Positions 60,320 to 64,000 of a stretch of 64,000 nt of DNA are shown piece by piece. The notes under the pieces are model-generated. The model was given only the letters and a program-made list of their open reading frames with translations, did no database searches and was not told where the DNA came from. The DNA lies in assembly GCF_001423245.1 (NCBI RefSeq), contig NZ_LMOH01000025.1, forward strand, positions 207,580-271,579. Reading direction: 5' to 3'. The stretch comes from Aureimonas sp. Leaf324. GTDB lineage: Bacteria > Pseudomonadota > Alphaproteobacteria > Rhizobiales > Rhizobiaceae. Position numbers and translations under genes: made by a program. Position 1 is the stretch's first letter. Each line of letters opens with the position of its first letter.

Positions 60320-63300
60320 TCATTCCGCCGGCGTTGGCACCTCCGCCTTTGCAACGCCGCGAGCGCCCTCACCCATGAGGGCAAGAAGCTCCTCGCGGCG
60401 GCGCGCCGCCTTTTCCATCGCTTGAGTCTTGACGGGGCCGAAGCCCCGGATGCCGGCGGGCAGGGACAGGAGCTCCACCGCGACATCCCGGTCGGCCGGG
60501 CGTGCGCGCGAGAAGAGGACACGGCAATCCGCCTCGTAATCGGCGATGAGGCGGCGCTCGGCGATCCGCTCGGCATTGCGCGCGAAGGGATCGAACAGGG
60601 TGCCGCGCAGGCGCTTCAGGCGCGCCAGCCCACGCAGGAACGGCAGGATCCACGGTCCGAACGCACGCTTCTTCGGCCGCCCGTTGGCGTCGAGCCCGCC
60701 AAGGAACGGTGGCGCGAAATGGTAGACGCGGCGACGCACCCCATCGAACTCCTCCGCGAGCTGACGCTCGAAGCGGTCATCGGTATGGAGACGGGCGACC
60801 TCGTACTCGTCCTTGACGGCCAGAAGCCTGGCGTAGTTTTCGGCGACCGCCCGCTCGATGCGGCCATGCGCCTCAGCCTTGGCGTCGGCCTGCCGAGCTC
60901 GCTCTACGAGCGCGCGGTACCGCGCGGCAAGGGCGGTGTCCTGATAATCGGTGAGGAAGGCCGAGCGGTGCTCGACCAGTTCGTCCGTGGTCATCTCACC
61001 GAGCGTTCTCGTCGCATCACGCCGGCCGACGATTTCCACCATGTCGTCCGGTCTTGCGGCGGCGAAGCGCCCCCAGGCGAAGGCGTCGAGATTTGCCTTC
61101 ACCGCCACGCCGTTGAGTTCGATCGCCTGCTGGAGACTGGCGAAGGTGACTGGCACCAGTCCCTTCTGCCAGGCGTAGCCGAGCATCATGATGTTGGTGG
61201 CAATGGCGTCCCCGCTGACCGTTTCAGCCAATTCCGTGAAGTTGACGAAGTCGGCGCCCTCCCCGACCGACTTTCGGATCGCGCCCGCGACGAGCGTGCG
61301 CCGGAAGTCGAAGTCGGGATCGCGCACGAACTGGGCGACCGGCGTCAGATGGGTGTTGACGACGGCGCGGGTGCGCTCGGGCGACAGGAGACCGGCCGCA
61401 TCCTTCGAGGTCGCGACCACGTCGTCGGCCGCGATCAGGACATCGGCCGAGCCCGAGACGATCCGGGGGCAGGTGACGTCTTCGGCGCGGCGTCCGATGC
61501 GGACGTGGCTGAGAACCGCGCCGCCCTTCTGCGCCAGTCCTGCCATGTCGAGAAGCATCGGCGCGTTGCCGTCGAGATGAGCCGCCATGCCGAGCACCGC
61601 GCCGATCGTCAGGACGCCCGTGCCGCCGACGCCCGTGATCGCGATGTTGCTGGGCTCGGCAAGATCGGGAAGAACGGGATCCGGAATGCCGGCGAGATCC
61701 GGTGCCGCTCGCGCAGCCCGCGTCTTCGGCTTCGCGCCCTCCAGCGTGACGAAGGATGGGCAGAATCCCTTCAGGCAGGACGTGTCCTTGTTGCAGGTCG
61801 ACTGGTTGATCTGCCGCTTGCGGCCCCACTCCGTTTCCAGCGGTTCGACCGAGAGGCAGTTCGACTGGACCGAACAGTCACCGCAGCCCTCGCAGACCGC
61901 GGGATTGATGGCGATGCGCAGATCCGGATCGGGCAGAAGCCCCCGCTTGCGCCGGCGGCGCTTCTCCGACGCACAGGTCTGATCGTAGACGATTGCAGAA
62001 ACACCCGGCACGTCGCGCAGCACCAGCATCGCCGCCTCGACATCGTCGCGGTGATGGATCTCGGTGCCGGGCGCCAGCTGTGAGGCGTGGTAGCGCTCGG
62101 GAAATTCCGAGACCAGCCAGATCGGCGCGACGCCCTCGCGGTGCAGCTGATGCGTGATCTTGGCGGGATCGAGCGGCCCGTCGACCGTCTGGCCGCCGGT
62201 CATCGCGACGGCGTCGTTGTAGAGGATCTTGTAAGTGGCGTTGACGCCGGCGGCGACCGCCTGCCGGATCGCCAGCTGGCCGGAATGGAAGTAGGTCCCG
62301 TCGCCGAGGTTGACGAAGACGTGGCGCTCGTCGGTGAAGGGCGCCGTGCCCACCCAGGCGACACCCTCGCCGCCCATCTGGCTGAACGTCTCGGTGCGGC
62401 GTCCCATCCAGGTGACCATGAAATGGCAGCCGATGCCCGCAAGCCCGCGCGAGCCTTCCGGCACCTTGGTGGACGAGTTGTGCGGGCAACCCGAACAGTA
62501 GAACGGCGTGCGCGCGAGCGGCGGCTCCAGCTGACCGGCAGCCTCTCCGCGCTGCCGAAAATAGCGTACGCGCGCCTCGATGAAGCTGCGATGCGCCTCG
62601 TCGAGATCGCTCAAGGCGAGGATGCGTTCGCCGATCACCACCGCGGCCGTCGCGACCGTCAGCTCGCGCGCCAGTGACAGGACGGGCCGATCGTTATGGT
62701 CGAACTTGCCGATGATGCGCGGGCGAACGTCCGCGCGCCAGTTGAAGAGCTGCTGCTTGATCTGGTTCTCGATGATCTCACGCCGCTCCTCGACGACGAG
62801 AATCTCCTCCAGCCCGACCGAGAACTCGCGCACCCCTTCGGGCTCCAGCGGCCAAGGCATGCCCACCTTGTAGAGGCGAAGGCCTGCGAGATGCGCCGTG
62901 TCCTCGTCGACGCCGAGTTCGCGCAGCGCCTGGCGCACGTCCTCGTAGGCCTTGCCGGACGCGATGATGCCGAGGCGCGCATTCGGGGAATCGAGCGTCA
63001 CGCGGTCGACCCGGTTGGCGCGGGCAAAGGCGATCGCGGCATAGGCTTTGTACGTCTGAAGTCGGTTGTCCTGGCTCCAGCGATCGTCGGGCACGCGAAG
63101 GTTGAGGCCGTCTGGCGGCAGGACGAAGTCCGTCGGCGTCACGAACTCCCGCCGCTCGCCCGAAAGGTCGACCGAGGCGGTCGTCTCGACGGTATCGGCG
63201 ATGACCTTCATGCCGACCCAGCAGCCGGAATAGCGCGACATGGCGATCCCGAGCAGCCCGAACTCGACGAACTCGTGGATCGACGAAGGGTAGAGCATCG

Positions 63301-63802
63301 GGATGACCGCCGCCATAAAGGCGTGGTCGGACTGGTGCGGCACGGTGGAGGATTTTGCGCCATGATCGTCACCGGCGATGGCGAGGACGCCGCCATGACG
63401 CGATGAACCGGCGGCATTGGCATGCTTGAAGACATCGCCCGAGCGATCGACCCCAGGCCCCTTGCCATACCAGATCCCGACGACACCCTGCTTGCGGGCC
63501 CCCGGCGACAATCCAACCTGCTGCGTACCCCAAACGGCGGTCGCCGCGAGATCCTCGTTGATGCCCGGCTGGAAGTGGACATCCTCGGCGAGCAGCAGGT
63601 CGCGATTGGCCTGGAGCTGCTGGTCGTAGGCGCCGAGCGGAGACCCTCGATAGCCCGATACGAAGGCGCCGGTCTCGAGCCCAGCTTCCCGGTCGCGCCG
63701 CATCTGGACGAGCGGCAGGCGGACCAGCGCCTGCGTCCCGTTCATGAAGACGCGCCCACTGGTGGCTGTGTATTTTTGGTCGAGTTCGCCGCGGCGGCTC
63801 AT
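60320..63802 (-). CDS. Indolepyruvate ferredoxin oxidoreductase, fused alpha/beta form
   Basis: A 1160-residue single-chain 2-oxoacid oxidoreductase that converts arylpyruvates with CoA to aryl-acetyl-CoA, passing electrons to ferredoxin. N-terminal pyrimidine-binding part (about 1-400; GVVGIWYGKGPGVDRSGD), TPP-binding part (about 420-620; GIGCHFMVTWMGRR, NLGDGTYFHSG), an iron-sulphur segment (CEGCGDCSVQSNC, then CNKDTSCLKGFCPSF) and a C-terminal gamma-type domain (TGVGGTGVLTIGAVLGMAAH). GGAGG precedes the ATG. This long fused form is common in alphaproteobacteria. It is divergent from a partial gene at the window end. Confidence 0.95.
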   Translation of the reverse strand: MSRRGELDQKYTATSGRVFMNGTQALVRLPLVQMRRDREAGLETGAFVSGYRGSPLGAYDQQLQANRDLLLAEDVHFQPGINEDLAATAVWGTQQVGLSPGARKQGVVGIWYGKGPGVDRSGDVFKHANAAGSSRHGGVLAIAGDDHGAKSSTVPHQSDHAFMAAVIPMLYPSSIHEFVEFGLLGIAMSRYSGCWVGMKVIADTVETTASVDLSGERREFVTPTDFVLPPDGLNLRVPDDRWSQDNRLQTYKAYAAIAFARANRVDRVTLDSPNARLGIIASGKAYEDVRQALRELGVDEDTAHLAGLRLYKVGMPWPLEPEGVREFSVGLEEILVVEERREIIENQIKQQLFNWRADVRPRIIGKFDHNDRPVLSLARELTVATAAVVIGERILALSDLDEAHRSFIEARVRYFRQRGEAAGQLEPPLARTPFYCSGCPHNSSTKVPEGSRGLAGIGCHFMVTWMGRRTETFSQMGGEGVAWVGTAPFTDERHVFVNLGDGTYFHSGQLAIRQAVAAGVNATYKILYNDAVAMTGGQTVDGPLDPAKITHQLHREGVAPIWLVSEFPERYHASQLAPGTEIHHRDDVEAAMLVLRDVPGVSAIVYDQTCASEKRRRRKRGLLPDPDLRIAINPAVCEGCGDCSVQSNCLSVEPLETEWGRKRQINQSTCNKDTSCLKGFCPSFVTLEGAKPKTRAARAAPDLAGIPDPVLPDLAEPSNIAITGVGGTGVLTIGAVLGMAAHLDGNAPMLLDMAGLAQKGGAVLSHVRIGRRAEDVTCPRIVSGSADVLIAADDVVATSKDAAGLLSPERTRAVVNTHLTPVAQFVRDPDFDFRRTLVAGAIRKSVGEGADFVNFTELAETVSGDAIATNIMMLGYAWQKGLVPVTFASLQQAIELNGVAVKANLDAFAWGRFAAARPDDMVEIVGRRDATRTLGEMTTDELVEHRSAFLTDYQDTALAARYRALVERARQADAKAEAHGRIERAVAENYARLLAVKDEYEVARLHTDDRFERQLAEEFDGVRRRVYHFAPPFLGGLDANGRPKKRAFGPWILPFLRGLARLKRLRGTLFDPFARNAERIAERRLIADYEADCRVLFSRARPADRDVAVELLSLPAGIRGFGPVKTQAMEKAARRREELLALMGEGARGVAKAEVPTPAE

Positions 63803-63824
63803 GAGGATCCTCCCGATCCAACTG

Positions 63825-63857
63825 CTGTCTGGCGGTTTGCCCGCTCTTGTCAGACAG
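63825..63857. promoter_or_regulatory. Inverted repeat CTGTCTG-N19-CAGACAG in divergent promoter region
   Basis: Perfect 7-base arms (63825-63831, 63851-63857) between the oxidoreductase gene and the partial plus-strand gene. A half-site pair of this size could bind a dimeric regulator. No function is known. Confidence 0.35.
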
Positions 63858-63912
63858 ACTTAAGGCATGTGCACCGCACCGGCACGCTGCAGCGCAGGAG
63901 GAGGACGCGGGC

Positions 63913-64000
63913 TTGGTGACGCGGAGCGTCCGGGATCTTTCGAGCCAGGCGGAGATGCTGGACCTGATGGGACTGGGGCCGGAGGCGGTTCTGGTGATCC
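63913..64000 (+). CDS. Unidentified gene, only the N-terminus in the window
   Basis: A frame beginning at TTG 63913 (or GTG 63916) after AGGAGGAGGA at 63896-63905 and open to the window end. It reads VTRSVRDLSSQAEMLDLMGL and continues GPEAVLVI. The ribosome binding site is strong and the residues are protein-like, but 29 codons are too few to assign a family. Confidence 0.45.
   Translation, partial: MVTRSVRDLSSQAEMLDLMGLGPEAVLVI

Overview
The window is a gene-dense, high-GC chromosomal segment with no rRNA, tRNA, CRISPR array or recognisable insertion sequence. The protein families suggest an alphaproteobacterium of the Hyphomicrobiales (Rhizobiales), possibly near Aurantimonadaceae: a fused indolepyruvate ferredoxin oxidoreductase, an HWE-family sensory kinase, a PraR-like HTH regulator, PrsD/PrsE-type secretion of RTX proteins next to Wzx/Wzy-type exopolysaccharide genes, and BTLCP and DUF924 proteins. 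That placement is inference from gene content, not from a marker gene.

Left part (1-21029), metabolism and sensing. An omega-aminotransferase (cut by the window edge), an XRE-cupin regulator and gabD form a GABA/amine catabolic module. They are followed by an MFS transporter, an ArsB-like permease, a DUF892 stress protein, a class I glutamine amidotransferase, a TetR-glycerate kinase pair, and a three-subunit molybdenum aldehyde oxidoreductase with a promoter/operator upstream. Next come an MgtC-like protein behind a leader hairpin that would mask its ribosome binding site, and a Tat-type metallo-beta-lactamase-fold hydrolase. The minus-strand operon 20321 to 15937 encodes a LOV blue-light sensor, a CheB-CheR-PAS-PAS-HWE kinase and a single-domain response regulator, each overlapping the next by 8 bases.

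Middle part (21075-50399), a large extracellular polysaccharide and matrix locus. It has export and polymerisation genes (Wzx flippase, two Wzy/WaaL-like proteins, Wzc-type tyrosine kinase, Wza-type lipoprotein), two glycosyltransferases, and decorating enzymes (pyruvyl transferase, acyltransferase-3, hexapeptide acetyltransferase). It also has a PL5 alginate-lyase homologue, a type I secretion ABC/MFP pair, and three RTX proteins. One RTX protein is a 1094-residue beta-helix/RTX/Ig-like enzyme candidate with an AlgE-epimerase-like layout. The other two are paralogous 342- and 352-residue proteins that lie about 25 kb apart inside the locus, the second at its right end. A PPP-type phosphatase and a LapG/BTLCP-type periplasmic cysteine protease lie at the right end. 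No initiating sugar-phosphate transferase or outer-membrane TolC protein is present, so those must be elsewhere.

Right part (50856-64000) holds mostly housekeeping genes: murQ, a BioF2-type acetyltransferase, DUF924, TusA, a CobW GTPase overlapping a D,D-carboxypeptidase, an M20 amidohydrolase, a PraR-like regulator, another O-antigen-ligase-like membrane protein, two small acidic proteins, and the indolepyruvate oxidoreductase.

The least conventional parts are the LOV/CheBR/HWE operon, the epimerase-like RTX enzyme and its lyase neighbour, an identical 12-base element placed inside two RTX promoters, and the mgtC leader hairpin.
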